Source of the DNA: Irineochytrium annulatum
Lineage: Eukaryota; Chytridiomycota; Chytridiomycetes; Chytridiales; Chytridiaceae
Direction: 5' to 3'
DNA: 38,318 nucleotides
Assembly: GCA_027600665.1 (NCBI GenBank)
Contig: JADGJL010000132.1
Location: 1 to 38,318 of the forward strand
Below are positions 1-10,906 of the stretch, in pieces. Made by a program: the position numbers and the translations under genes. Positions within the stretch are counted from its first letter, which is position 1. The number at the start of each line of letters is the position of its first letter. Under the pieces are notes generated by a model. The model was given only the letters and a program-made list of their open reading frames with translations, was not told the DNA's origin and did no database searches.

Positions 1-598
1 GGACGGATGCAGAAGACGGATAGAGGGAGAGGAGGGAGGGAAGGTTATAATCAAACATGGAGGGAAGCAGTACGTAAAAAGTCGGCAACGTATCCCTCAA
101 ACCACTCACAAGCATTCCCGGCATTCGAGCAAAACTTGCACTTCATGATGAGGTTGGCCGTGCCCCTGCTGTTGGGTATCTCCTCCTCTTCGACGGCGTT
201 GAACACAACGAAGCCGTCATCGACCTCGTTGCATTTCGAGCACTTGATCTGGGTATGCCATGTTATCATCGTCGCGAGACACGATCAAATTAACCCAATG
301 ACAACGTCGGGAATACAACATCCCCTTCCCTCTCACACCCAACCACTCCATTCTCTGCGACTCCCTCAACTTCGCTCGCTCACCGAGCCCCCTCCGCCAT
401 CTCCCTCTCCACTCGCTCGCCGCTCCAGTCCAAGAAAATACCTTGAACGACCAGTCATAGTCCTCGTCCTTTGGCCGCAGATTCGTGACGTTCTCGAGAT
501 CGGCCTTGACCGAGAGTACAAATTTCTATCGTAAAAGAGATCGTGGCATCAGCGACGATTACGGCGAGCACGAGGGAAGCGATGTGACTCACGGGCAT
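1..598 (-). CDS. CXXC-motif zinc-binding protein, DUF866/CZIB family (5' part, cut by window edge)
   Basis: Small eukaryotic zinc-binding protein of the DUF866 (UPF0587, human C1orf123/CZIB) family; its cellular role is poorly known. I read exons 598-593 (only Met-Pro), 525-442 and 248-110. Joined, they give the family N-terminus (KADLENVTNLRP, then DWSFK) followed by the first CXXC (CSKC), a SRGTANLIMKC stretch and the second CXXC (CKFC). Introns are 592-526 and 441-249. A GTGAGT donor at 109 opens a third intron, and the pyrimidine-rich tract on the minus strand at about 45-1 suggests its acceptor lies just outside the window. The C-terminal half is therefore missing only because the window ends. 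Its start codon is 240 bp from the divergent PPR gene. Confidence 0.85.
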
Positions 599-838
599 CA
601 GGCAGGGGTGGGAGAGGGTGGAGATCTGCGGAATTGATGAAGTTGGCAAGTTGGGACTCACACTTCGTCAATACTAAACTACATCTGAAGTGTGGACTTG
701 TCAACTCCATACAGTTTTTACATGAAGCGTCTGGTTGGGCGAAACCTGCGAGACACGGGACGTACGTGGATGCCCAAGTCGTTCTGGACGTCGTCGGGGG
801 AATCGCCCGTGCATTCGAGTCGCTAAGAGCGCAAGCCG

Positions 839-2476
839 ATGCTCCGACCTCTCACCCGCTCCCTGACCACGGTCTCGGCCCCCCGTTCGACCCTCCCGCT
901 CACCACTCTCCAGCTTCACCTCCAAACCACCTACCGAGCCTTCAAGCGCGACCGCCGCCTCCTCAACGCGCCACCGCCCGCGCTCTCGCCACCCACTTGG
1001 TGGCCCCTAGTCGCAGACCTGCCCGAATCCGCCGATTTACCGCGCGAGGATGCGCGGAGGCTCGTTCATCTGTGTCTGCACACGGCGTGGCATGACGCGG
1101 ATGTCGCGAAGGCGCGGACGGAGGTTATTTGCGCGAGGTTCGGAGGGAAGCTGGACGCGGGCGATGTGAGGTCTTTGGTGGGATCGTGGGCGAGGGGCGT
1201 CCGTGCGCGCTCGCGTTGGGTCTACGGTGATAGAGGCGGTGGCCATAATCATGATGATGATGCCGGTTGGTTCGCGCACCCGGGGTACGGGTGCTCGTCG
1301 GCGGATGTCATGGTTGGCGACGCGCGCGGTGCGGGCGTGAAGACGCTGGTTGAGAGAGTTGGTGTAGGAGAAGGGCAAGAGACCCTGATGGGGTTGGCGA
1401 TGGTGTTGCTACAATGCGGGATAAGACCGACATTGGATGTTTGGAGCGGAGGAGATGAGGTAGTGGCGGGTGCCATTCGCGGACGGATGGAAGTTGGGGA
1501 TTTGGAGGGCGCGACGAGAGCCGCGTGCGGCGCGCTCGCGCAGCTGTCGGGTCGGGAGATGGAATGCTGTGCCGGCGCGATAGAGGAGATACACAGGCTG
1601 GTCTATAGGCTTTGCGAAAAGAGGCGGGACGTGCTAGCAGGAAGGGTGATTGCGAGCTCGGCGGAACTTGGATTGAGCATTCCGCCGGACACGGTCGCGG
1701 CATCAGTAAGGGGTGTGCGCTCCAAAGGGCGTGGACTCGTGTTGGAAGTGTTGACGCGTGTCTCTAACGAGACGATGGGGCAAACGTCAACTGGCCTTGC
1801 TCGGAGAATGGACGCCGTGGATAAAAGCCGGCCAGGCGCGGCGAGGAGACTTGTGGAGATGGATGATGAGATACATCTCCCGCGTAATGGCGGCGAAAAT
1901 CGGGCGACGGCTACTTGCAACGCACTGATGAGGAACGTGGTGCAGTGTGACGGCGGCATGGCGTTGGCGGAGGCGCTCCTCACCGCGATGGAGGACGGCG
2001 ATCCGGACCCGTTTCTCCGGGCTGTCAACGTGTTGCCCATTACGGAGACGGACAGAGGCGGGCAGGACTCGGACGCCTTTTCGTCGTCCTTTATTCCGAG
2101 AGCAGACCCTGCCAAATGGTTCAATATGTTCGACAGGCTTCGACGCGGCCGCCCTTCCGACTTGAAGCCGACGAACATTACATCTACTCCGAAGCAGCGA
2201 ACATTCCCATCACCCGACGCGACGACGTACTCGCTCGTGATGCGCGGCCACCGCGAGCAAGACTCGCCAGGCCGCTGCTGTGGGACTTTCCAGCGGATGA
2301 AGGGACTTGCACTGGTCGAGCCGGATGCATCCTGTTTGGCGTTGAATGTTGCGGCGCTCTGTGATCGAGGGATGTTGACGGAAGCGGTGCAGGCGTTAAA
2401 AGAGATGAGACGATTACCAGGGATCGACCGGGATTTAATTAGAAGGCTCGGTGCAGGTGTGGATGTGCTTTGTTAG
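839..2476 (+). CDS. PPR-like protein, probably mitochondrial, intronless
   Basis: Single open frame of 545 residues. The first 35 residues are rich in Arg, Ser, Thr and Leu and contain no Asp or Glu, as in a mitochondrial targeting sequence. The C-terminal 110 residues read as degenerate pentatricopeptide repeats: an ATTYSLVMRGH helix start, then PDASCLALNVAALCDRG and EAVQALKEMRR, matching the PPR pattern of a Tyr-containing helix A and an Ala/Leu-rich helix B. The middle is helical with weaker repeats. PPR proteins bind organellar RNA for processing or translation; that role is inferred from the family. Having no intron is unusual among these neighbours. It converges on the AP-3 mu gene with 116 bp between stop codons. 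Confidence 0.65.
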   Translation: MLRPLTRSLTTVSAPRSTLPLTTLQLHLQTTYRAFKRDRRLLNAPPPALSPPTWWPLVADLPESADLPREDARRLVHLCLHTAWHDADVAKARTEVICARFGGKLDAGDVRSLVGSWARGVRARSRWVYGDRGGGHNHDDDAGWFAHPGYGCSSADVMVGDARGAGVKTLVERVGVGEGQETLMGLAMVLLQCGIRPTLDVWSGGDEVVAGAIRGRMEVGDLEGATRAACGALAQLSGREMECCAGAIEEIHRLVYRLCEKRRDVLAGRVIASSAELGLSIPPDTVAASVRGVRSKGRGLVLEVLTRVSNETMGQTSTGLARRMDAVDKSRPGAARRLVEMDDEIHLPRNGGENRATATCNALMRNVVQCDGGMALAEALLTAMEDGDPDPFLRAVNVLPITETDRGGQDSDAFSSSFIPRADPAKWFNMFDRLRRGRPSDLKPTNITSTPKQRTFPSPDATTYSLVMRGHREQDSPGRCCGTFQRMKGLALVEPDASCLALNVAALCDRGMLTEAVQALKEMRRLPGIDRDLIRRLGAGVDVLC

Positions 2477-2592
2477 AGTAACGGCCTCAATGTGCGCGAG
2501 TTTACAGTCAATAGAAAGAATGCAAGGTGGTAGATACTTGTTCATTTGTTGCAAAGGCTATTTGACCCGATATGGAAGTTGGCATCATGGTA

Positions 2593-4611
2593 TTACAGTC
2601 GAACTACGTAATTTCCCGCCTTAGTCAACGATCTTACACCCTGGAGGTCGGAAAAGATAATCGATGTGAGCCTTACGTGGATGAACAACGAAACGCACCT
2701 TATAAGGCTTATACGGCTCATTCAAAACTTGGAGCGCGTCAATCCGAAGCCCCGACGCAGTGAACATGTTTACCTTCCCGTCGAATTTGACACCGATTAG
2801 CGGGGGCGGCTGGTCGGACGGGTTGAAACCGGACTCGAGGTAGAGCGTGCCTGAGAGCTGGGGGAGGGCTGCGTCCGGGTTCAGCTTTGGGATGGTCCAC
2901 TTCAAGACCTGTTGGCGAGGAAGCAAATCAGAAACATTCATGGTTTGCTCGTGGAAGAGAAAACACGCCGAGAGTAGGCGAAAAGGCGCACCTTCCCGAT
3001 CTGATCGAACTGGATCGATCCCGCCGAGGCGTTTAGTTTCGCGGACGAGACGTAGGCTGGCAGTGTGAGCGAGATGGTGATGGCCTCGATTGGCTTGCCG
3101 CCCGTCGACCGCGGTTGAAGCGTGACCGTCAGCCTGCCGCCGGATTTTGTAAGCTGTAGCGAGGGCTTGATGACGACGGGGAGGTTCTGCGCGTGGGCGA
3201 GGTTGTTGAGGGAGAGGCTTCGAGATGTTCAAGTTAAGCTTAAGTACGCAATATTTGGGCGCTGAAAAAGCCTTACGTGTAGCTCATGACTTTGAAGTCG
3301 CCGTCTGGGGGGATGAAGGAGAGGACGCGATCCCGGTCGAAGCGGAGTTGTCTTCCATTCCATCAGTTTTCATTAATATATCTGAGGGGTAACGAACCGC
3401 ACACAGGGGTGAAAGGACACCATGGCGTCCTCAAATAGCCTGGAATTTGAGAAGCCGAGCGTGAGCTCGGGCATGCCTGTTCGCGGTTGAGTAACCAATC
3501 TTTGTTCCAGTCATCCCCGCTCACCAGACAACTTCGAGCCGCAAATTATCTCGCCGTGTATGTTGCCCGTCACGATGCTCCCATACCGATCAACCGTGAC
3601 GTCAATGGTCTCGTTGACATCAAAAAAAATCTCGTTTTGGTTGTACTTGATGCCAGCGGTCCTCCAGGGGACCTGTGACAGCGCTCCCGTTGGCGTTTTT
3701 GTGCCAAAACTTTATAGTCAACAAAATGGCGGTTCAGCAAAGTGGAGATTGCAAGAAAACAGTTGAGTAACCTTGTTCCAATGCTGACGGCGTTCATTAC
3801 GGAGGAGTAGAGCGATGGCGGTGGGATCATGTCTTTAAGGATATTCGGTTCCGTGATGTAAGGTTGACCGTAGTCCAAGAGTTCCTCAAGCAGCTACAAA
3901 TCAATCGATTGTTAACCCCCAACCCGCCAAAAGCGCAGATCATCGGTAATACCTCATACACGATCGCGAAGTTGTCCTTCAGGATCAACTCAGACAGCCC
4001 GCCAAAGTAGCTCACGAAGAGGTCCGCCATCTTGTGCAGAAACTCCATCACTGTCAGCGGGTCAACTGACACCAATGTAAGTACATTATTTTCACATGCA
4101 TAGAAGCGCAGCCCCCCACCTTCTTCGGAGGTTACGGCGAGAAAGTAGATGGAGTCCCGCAATATGTGGACCATGTAGCTGTTCTCGGCCGCCTGGATCG
4201 GGATAACATGAGGAGAGGGTGCAGTCGGGATCCCCGCAGAGGCGGCGGAAGTGTTCAAGGATTTGGTGACGTGGGCCCAAAAAAGGTCGATGATGGCGAC
4301 GGTGGACCGCGAGTCGAAGGAGCGGTAATGTTTCTCGATGATCACTTTGCTTTATTGCGAAAACAGGCATATTAACATTCCACGCAAAGTCATCCGGAAT
4401 AAAGGGAGAGAAATCAGGAAGGAAATGCATCAGAAGAAGATGCAAAGTTAAGGACAGAAAAGTATGGTGAAGGTCGCCCGTACGAAGAGAAGGGTTAAAC
4501 AACAAACGACAGCACGATCATGAAACATAAACCAAGAGGGCAAGGATCTCACCCTGCTGTCCCGCCAGTTGCGACGGCGCCGGAATCAATGAGGAAGATC
4601 GAGTCGAACAT
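2593..4611 (-). CDS. APM3: AP-3 adaptor complex subunit mu
   Basis: Medium subunit of the AP-3 clathrin-adaptor-like complex, which sorts cargo from Golgi/endosome to vacuole or lysosome. Ten exons: 4611-4553, 4349-4120, 4065-3953, 3893-3772, 3709-3525, 3476-3398, 3351-3277, 3217-2992, 2908-2699 and 2640-2593, sum 1347 nt, 448 residues. An N-terminal longin-type domain (MFDSIFLIDSG, FLHKMADLF, DNFAIVYELLEELLDYG) is followed by the mu-homology domain: PTGALSQVPWR, FDVNETIDVTVDRYGS, SGMPELTLGF, VSFHPCVR, and the very conserved VLSFIPPDGDFKVMSY. The C-terminus (NEPYKPYKGVRSLTKAG, ending VVRL) is completed only by splicing the last 58-nt intron. Length and block order match AP-3 rather than AP-1 or AP-2. 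One intron (3397-3352, 46 nt) uses a GTTCGT donor. Confidence 0.93.
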
Positions 4612-5043
4612 TGGCGAGGCTTGTGCACTTTGCGGCTTGAAAAAAATGGACGATTTACTTTGAAGCTGAAGATTTGGACTCGATCCGCAGGCGGAAATTT
4701 CATCATCAACAGAAGCCCGCTGGAACGCGCATGCCTCTGGACGGCGACCTCCTTTTACACGTATTTGCACTTGTCCAGAGAAGTGCAGAAGGGGAAGGAA
4801 GAGGCTAAGGCCGTGTGAACGACGTGGATCGGATGATGGACGATTTTGATTGAGTACAATGGATGCGACCGAGGTACTTTAGGCACCTTTGATCATGGAT
4901 TGTGGATATTTTTATAAGGACGATGTTGTCGTTGTATTCATATCATTGCGCTACTTGCGCTTATCAGGCATTATAGTAGCCAAAACTAAAGAAATCAGAA
5001 GAACATCCACGTGTTGCGCAAGAATAATTGACTGTCACAACAT
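4612..5043. other. Intergenic region upstream of AP-3 mu, downstream of MET6
   Basis: 432 bp between two tandem minus-strand genes. It should hold the AP-3 mu promoter and the MET6 3' UTR. An AT-rich patch at about 4905-4918 reads TATAAAAATA on the minus strand but lies about 295 bp from the AP-3 mu start codon, so it is a weak TATA candidate. No coding sequence was recognised. Confidence 0.5.
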
Positions 5044-7788
5044 TTAAGCAGTAGAGGCGGCGCGGAGCTGCTTGGAGACCGAAACCATCTGAGATGATAA
5101 AAGCAGCGTCAATCATAATGCGATGTTTCGAAAAGGTTAAGGCCAAAACTCACGTTCGTCAGCACCTTAGTGGTCTCCTCCCAGCCACGCGTCTTGAGGC
5201 CGCAGTCTGGGTTGATCCAGACGCGCTCGGGCGACAGGCAAGTCAGCATCTTCTGGGCCGTACCGAGCATCTCGTCGGCGGGGCAAACGCGCTTGGTGTG
5301 GATGTCGAACACGCCGGGGCCGAGCTCGTTCGGGTACGACCGGGACTCGAACGCCTTAAGGAGCTTCAAGTCCGACTTGGCCGACTCGATTGACAGGACG
5401 TCTAGTACGTGTAGGTTAGCAACGTCCGTCGAATAAAAAACGAAAAGAATAACGAACCGCAGTCAAGGGCAATGATAGCGTCCATAATGTCCTCGAAATC
5501 GGAATAGCACATGTGCGAGTGGATCTGCGTCTCATCCCTGACTCCGCATGAAGAGAGCTTGAACGCGTCCACGGCCCACGTGAGGTACGAGTCCCACTTC
5601 GACCTCCTGAGGGGCAAGCCCTCGCGGATGGCGGGCTCGTCAATCTGGATCACGGCAATACCAGCGGCCTCAAGGTCGACGACCTCGCGGCGGACCGCGA
5701 GGGCCAGTTGCTTGGCCGTCAGCTCGCGAGGTTGGTCGTCGCGGACGAAAGACCAGCATAGGATCGTCAAGGGACCCGTCAGCATGCCCTTCATGGGGCG
5801 CTTCGTCAAGGACTGGGCGTAGGCGGACCACCGGACCGTCATGGGGTTTGGGCGGGAGACGTCGCCGTAGATTATCGGCGGCTAGTGGGAGAGGATGCCG
5901 GGTGAGTATTTGCAAGACAGAGGGAAAAGGAGGTACATACCTTGACGCCGCGGGTGCCGTAGCTCTGCACCCACCCGTTCTTCGTAAACGTCAACCCATC
6001 CATTTGCTCCCCGAAGTACTCCACCATATCATTCCTCTCCGGCTCCCCGTGGACCAACACATCGATATCAAGCTCCTCTTGGAACCTCACGACCCTCTCG
6101 ATCTCCTCCTTCAGCTTGGCCTCGTACTGCTCTGTTGTAAGAGTGCCGTTCTTGTGCTGGGCGCGAAGGCGGCGGACGTCGGCCGTCTGCGGGAACGACC
6201 CGATCGTCGTCGTGGGGAACTTAGGCAGGTGAAGTTTTCCTTGTTGAATCGTGCGGCGGGTGGGGTAGGGGGAGGAGCGGGAGAGCATGGAGGCGTCGAC
6301 GGCGGACATCTCCTGCTGAACGGCAGGGTTGTGGATGCGGGTAGAGGTACGACGACTTTGGATGCTGTTGGAGTAGGTTAAAAAAGGCAAGCACAGAGAG
6401 ACGGTGAATGACTCACGAGCGCTTGTTAGCATCCAGCTTCTCCGTAACGCTAGCGTCCACGCCTGCGACGGCCCTCGAGATTAGCTTGATTTCCCTAACC
6501 TTCTCGACGGCAAACGCGAGCCAGTCCAGAATCTCGGCGTCGTGTTTGCCCTTGTACTCGGCCTCGAGCGAGTGCGGCGAGTGAAGCAGCGAGCACGAGC
6601 TTGAAACGATCAAACGGTCGGCGCCAACGCGGCTCACAAACTTGTTGACGAGCTTCAAGGCAGCCTCGAGGTCTGCCTTCCAAATGTTCCTGCCGTTAAC
6701 GACGCCGAGCGAGACGACAGTGGTCGTGTCCTTCTTCCTCTCAAGGAGATCCAGGACGGCGTCCGCCTGCTGCTCGCCGCGGACGAGGTCGAGGTGGACG
6801 GCCGCGACACCAGGGAGCGAGAAGGCGAGCTCGGCGTTATCGGCGAGGGCCTCGAAGTAGTTGGCGATGAGAACTTTGGGTCCCTTGCCGGCGAGGTGGG
6901 AGGCGAGCTGGGTGTACGCCGAGGTGAAGGCGGCCTTCTGGTCTTGAGTGAGGTCCATGCAGAGGAAAGGCTCGTCAAGTTGGACCCACTCGGCGCCGGC
7001 GGAGGCGAGCTGGAGGAGGAGATCGGAGTAGGCGCGGGTGAGGTTGGGGAGGTGGCTCTGGAGCTTGCTGGCGCCAGCAGTGCTATATGTTGTCAAGCGA
7101 AGAGTCAGAGTCAGCACAGAAAGAAGGAAAGTCACGAGAGAAGAAGTGATGTACGAACCTCAACAAGATGAACGAGACTGGGCCGATGATTGCCGGGCGG
7201 GTCTTGATCCCGAGCGCCTTGGCCTCTAGGAACTCCCTCACAGCCTTGGGCTCCTTTGCGAGCTTAAGCTGCTCGGGGCTCTCGCTCAGCGTGACGCGGG
7301 TGTAGTGGTAGTTCGTATCGAAGAACTTGGACATTGGCAGCGACGGAACTGAGACGGAGTCGTTCTGAAGACCGCGAGCCATGGCAAAGTACTGAGCGAG
7401 GCCCTCGAGGTTCTGGTAGCGTGCCGGAATCGCGTTGAAGGTGATGGCCGCATCCTGGGTGGAGATGAAAGGTCAGTTAAACACGATCTCAGGCATTTGT
7501 GGGATAGGGGAGAACGTTACCAGGATGTGATCGTACAAGGAAAAATCGTTGGAGGGGATGTGATCAAGTCCCTCGCTCTTAAGGAGCTGCCAGTGAGACT
7601 CACGGATTCTCTGATTGAGAGAAATGCATTAAATAATCGTGCACGAAACTACGCGGCTTGTAAGTCCATACCTTGGCGCCGTCGAGGAGAGCCGTCTCGT
7701 CGACCTTGCCCGCCCAGAAGGACTCGACGAGGAACTTCAGGTCGCGGTTGGCGCCGAAGCGCGGGAAGCCGAGGATTGAGGAGAGCAT
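5044..7788 (-). CDS. MET6: 5-methyltetrahydropteroyltriglutamate-homocysteine methyltransferase (cobalamin-independent methionine synthase)
   Basis: Makes methionine by moving the methyl group of 5-methyl-tetrahydrofolate polyglutamate to homocysteine, without vitamin B12; cytosolic. Eight exons: 7788-7672, 7610-7521, 7454-7159, 7082-6417, 6364-5941, 5881-5458, 5401-5154 and 5088-5044, sum 2310 nt, 769 residues, the usual MetE length. Visible blocks: [13 protein letters not shown] at the N-terminus, [35 protein letters not shown] opening the C-terminal domain, [17 protein letters not shown], and [19 protein letters not shown]. The zinc ligands are present: His and Cys in HSHMCYSDF, Glu in DVLSIE, Cys in [10 protein letters not shown]. 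Introns at 7158 and 5457 use GTTCGT donors. A TATA-like element lies about 75 nt upstream of the start codon. Confidence 0.96.
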
Positions 7789-7857
7789 CGTTGTGAGGGA
7801 GGTTGGAGAGAGGTGGGTTGAGAAGCGCGGCGATGGAGAAAGCGAGAAGAGGGTCGG

Positions 7858-7870
7858 CCCTTTTATATGA
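7858..7870 (-). promoter_or_regulatory. Putative TATA box of MET6
   Basis: The minus strand reads CATATAAAAGGG here, about 70-80 nt upstream of the MET6 start codon at 7788. Position and sequence suit a TATA element for a highly expressed housekeeping gene. This is a sequence match only. Confidence 0.45.
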
Positions 7871-8599
7871 CCCGCGACGAATCGAGGGAGCGCGTTCGTT
7901 GTTATGCGGCGCGGGGAACTACCCAACCCAATAATCCATGCTCGTCCCCAAAGTGGCGACATCCCGCGCTTCACTCGAAGCGAAGTCCTCAAGCGCCACA
8001 AATCCGTGTCTTGCGGCGTGCGCGCGTTCCGATCACGGCAGTTTGGGGACTCTGTCAAAATGTTGGGGGATAACCCCGCGATTATCGGCCAACGCAGTCC
8101 GACAGCGAGCATGCCAAACATCATGAGGCGAGCGAGCCAGGACGATTAACGACACCGTTATCTCGCTACACGCGGAGATCTCAGGCCCAGATCGCCCGCT
8201 GTCACACCCTCCGCGGCGATCACGAGGCCTGCAAAAAGGACTTCTCGCGACCGTCAAGTCCGGTATCGCGGGGCTGGACGACCGGGAGGATCTGTTGGAG
8301 GTTGGCTGAGGTCGTCAAGCCGCGACTGCTCCTTGAGACGGGCCGGAATATCAACAGGTGCTTTGCGCGTTTCTTACGGGCTAACGCGTGGCTCTGGCCG
8401 CCTCGAGTTTTCCATCCGGCACTTCGCATGAATCTCCAAATCTCCCGCCTTGGCCCAGCTGCCCGGCTCCTTTCGAACGAATTCGAGGCCGTGTACCTTC
8501 TGTCTTTAACGAATCCGAGCCCGGAGAGCGCGTCCGACGCGGCGCGGAGGAAAATCGCGGTCGGAGAAGTGCTGCGACGCGGATCTGGCGTCGCGGTAG
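7871..8599. other. Gene-poor stretch upstream of MET6
   Basis: No intact gene seen. The plus-strand frame from about 8218 (GLQKGLLATVKSG, then LDDREDLLE) and a second frame near 8506-8590 (NPSPESASDAARRK) look codon-like with G/C third positions, but they are in different frames and I could not link them by convincing splice sites. They may be upstream pieces of the MIT-like remnant that follows, or chance. Confidence 0.35.
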
Positions 8600-8605
8600 G
8601 TACCC

Positions 8606-8828
8606 GTGTTCGCGCGGGATTCGGCGCTGGCAAAGGACGCCAAGGTCGACTGGGATGGCGCGGTCGACGCGTACAAGAGGGAAGTCAAGGCGTTGGAGAC
8701 AGGCGGTGGTGGGAAGAGTTGCGAAGGCGTCGATTGTAACTGCAAAAAATGGGGCTTTGCGGAAGGCAGGGACGATGAGGGCTGCGGGGTTGGAGAAAAA
8801 GCTGGATGATAGAACGGCGGATAGATGA
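8606..8828 (+). pseudogene. Frameshifted MIT-domain-like fragment
   Basis: Two plus-strand frames overlap here and read as one three-helix MIT-like domain if a single base is skipped. Frame one gives ARDSALAKDAKVDWDGAVDA followed by YKREVKALE. Frame two, one nucleotide on, gives VAKASIVTAKNGALRKAG then RAAGLEKKLDD and a stop at 8826. The switch falls in the G-rich run near 8703-8715 (GGCGGTGGTGGGAAG). The pattern of Leu-Ala, Asp, Gly and Ala-x-x-x-Tyr resembles MIT domains, which bind ESCRT-III tails. No upstream catalytic or other domain could be attached. It could also be a fast-evolving gene with an intron I missed, or a sequencing error in the G run. Confidence 0.35.
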
Positions 8829-9107
8829 CATGAATGTCGAACCGGCGACTACATCAATCCGGAAGTATTATTACTGGTTTTGCTCTAATCGAAGACAGGC
8901 TTGCCTCCTTTTTCGACCATATTGCCATTTCTTATGAGTTTTTGTCAACAATTTACGAAGGCGAGGAAAGGAATGATTTCGATCATTAAAAGTGTCAGCA
9001 TGCTATTCTAAGCACTGAAAAAAAACAAAAAAAAAAAAATTTCGTGCAGTCATTAGAGCGTGCCCATCTACATGGCCCGAAGGAAGTTGCAATAAATATT
9101 ACGACAA
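8829..9107. other. 3' flank of the SMYD gene with A-rich tract
   Basis: AT-rich spacer. An A-rich tract at about 9016-9040 (two A runs separated by one C) is the main feature. No coding signal seen. Confidence 0.5.
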
Positions 9108-10571
9108 TTAGCAGCTAGCGGAATCCCTCCTCATCTCAGGTCTCTCTCGTCCGCATGCCTCGCAGGACCAAGAGTCCGCGGTGGCGACGACGACATCCAA
9201 CTTGCTGTCCACGCTACCAGGTACCCGAGCCCCTAAACTAGATGGTACAAAGAACCCCTTGCAACCTGCATCTCCGCATAAATACTCCCCCAGCCTCCAC
9301 ATTTTCCCATTATCTTTTTCCGACAGCCCACCCAATTCCTTCTCACACCGCTTACAACCGCAATCGAACGAAAACAACTCCCTGAGCGCTTTCCTCCTCA
9401 CCCCGACGCCCATCCACGCCTCGAGGTACGTGATGCACAGCTCTTCCCCAACCTCGATGTCCCGGCACGCGTAGAACGCGAAACCGAGCCTCGCCGGCGC
9501 CGCCGGCCCGGACCCGTCCTCCACCTCGAGCCTCCTAACGACGTGGCCGACGTTCGGCTCGCAGTCATGATTGAACATGATGGAGGTCGAGAGGAAGGCG
9601 AGGCCGTAGGACTGGCGGGGTTGCTTGGCGCCGGAGCGGACGTAGTTGTAGAGGCCAAAGGAGTTGCACTCCTCTTTGCAGATCAGGCTGAGGCAGAAGG
9701 AGAGAAGGCGCAGGAGAAGGGGCCGGGAGAGAGTGCGGCGGAGGGTGCGGAGGAGGCCGTGGCCTGCGGGGCTGGCGGTACCAGGTTGTGCGAGAGTGTC
9801 GTCTAGGTCCAAAAGATCGTCGGCTGCTGCGAGGATGTGCGGGTCGTCTTCCTCGGGCCATTGCATCCCACTGCCGTCCAGGTCTCGCAAAGTCTCGGGC
9901 ATGCCCTTTGCCACCACGGTCGCCATGACGGTTGCGACCCACGCGAATTCGGTCCGCAGGCGATCCTGGACGTGCTCGGCGTTCGTGCAGAACTCCCAGA
10001 TGTGCATGAACGGGGGCAAATCGGTCGCATCCGCATTACCCAAGTCGCCTGACGCGTCACTCGTCCGCTCCCGAGCTCCGCGTGTCGCCACCCAATCCCC
10101 GCCAACCCTCACGATCAGCTTGACCAGCAGCCACGCATAGTCCACCATATACTCCGTCACGAGCCCCTTCTCCAACAAACCCCTCAGCTCCCGCAAGCCC
10201 TCACACTCCACCCCGTGGCCCAAACTCCGATCGACATCCCGGCAGCTCGTCGAGCAATAAGCCGCGAACCTGCACCCTTCGCACGAGACCACCAGCTCCC
10301 GTTCCAAAAGCGACCGCGTTGGGATCGGCACGCAGGCCGCGCAGAGGTGCCGCCTGCAACCTGAGTCGGGGATCAAGACCGTGCGCGGGCTCGCGTGGAG
10401 GAGAGTGCCTCGTGGGATCGGCACGGCGGCGATGACGGACCTGCCCCGATCGGGGACGGTGATGGTCCGGGTGAGGAGCGGAAGCGGGTCCTGCGATGGG
10501 AGGGCCACGGCCGGGATCGCATCCCGAAGGTTGTCGGCCATCGAAGTTTGATTTTCAACGTCAAGATTCAT
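9108..10571 (-). CDS. MYND-SET domain protein, SMYD-like lysine methyltransferase, intronless
   Basis: 487 residues in one exon. After a short N-terminus, the split SET fold begins (RSVIAAVPIPRGTLLHASPR), interrupted by a MYND zinc finger with the expected Cys/His spacing (CAAC, then CEGCRFAAYCSTSCRD, ending HGVEC). The SET core follows: FLSTSIMFNHDCEPNVGHVV contains the Asn-His-x-x-x-Pro-Asn signature, GEELCITY carries the catalytic-site Tyr, and FDCGCKRCEKE is the post-SET cysteine cluster. This is the SMYD architecture; substrates may be histones or other proteins and cannot be told from sequence. A second Met at residue 11 (MADNL) could be the true start. It is divergent from the cyclase gene (335 bp). 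Long insertions between MYND and SET are Gly/Asp-rich. Confidence 0.88.
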   Translation of the reverse strand: MNLDVENQTSMADNLRDAIPAVALPSQDPLPLLTRTITVPDRGRSVIAAVPIPRGTLLHASPRTVLIPDSGCRRHLCAACVPIPTRSLLERELVVSCEGCRFAAYCSTSCRDVDRSLGHGVECEGLRELRGLLEKGLVTEYMVDYAWLLVKLIVRVGGDWVATRGARERTSDASGDLGNADATDLPPFMHIWEFCTNAEHVQDRLRTEFAWVATVMATVVAKGMPETLRDLDGSGMQWPEEDDPHILAAADDLLDLDDTLAQPGTASPAGHGLLRTLRRTLSRPLLLRLLSFCLSLICKEECNSFGLYNYVRSGAKQPRQSYGLAFLSTSIMFNHDCEPNVGHVVRRLEVEDGSGPAAPARLGFAFYACRDIEVGEELCITYLEAWMGVGVRRKALRELFSFDCGCKRCEKELGGLSEKDNGKMWRLGEYLCGDAGCKGFFVPSSLGARVPGSVDSKLDVVVATADSWSCEACGRERPEMRRDSASC

Positions 10572-10906
10572 GCGACGCGCTGCTCTTCAGGCACAAGGGC
10601 CTGAGATGATGATCGCCAAGAAGCAGCCCCCGCACCGCCAGTCCCTGATCGAGTATCCCCACCGGCTGAATTCGGTGGATACGCGACCCTGGGGCGCGCT
10701 CGATCCCAATCAAGCTTCCACTCCGCCCCTGGACCGCGGAAGCACTGTTGTCGAGGCCCGTGGCGTCCACCATGATTGGCGATGTCGTTTAGCCCTTCCT
10801 TCCAGGCCTTCTATTCAGAAGCGTTGTCCCCGGGCACTTCTTTACGCGCCGTTAGAACCGGTATCGTCCAAGTGACGCATTTCTTGACTTCTTCGGCCCT
10901 GCAACC
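10572..10906. promoter_or_regulatory. Shared divergent promoter region, SMYD gene / cyclase gene
   Basis: 335 bp between the start codons of two divergent genes, so both promoters must lie here or within the 5' ends. I see no clear TATA box and no other gene. Confidence 0.5.
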
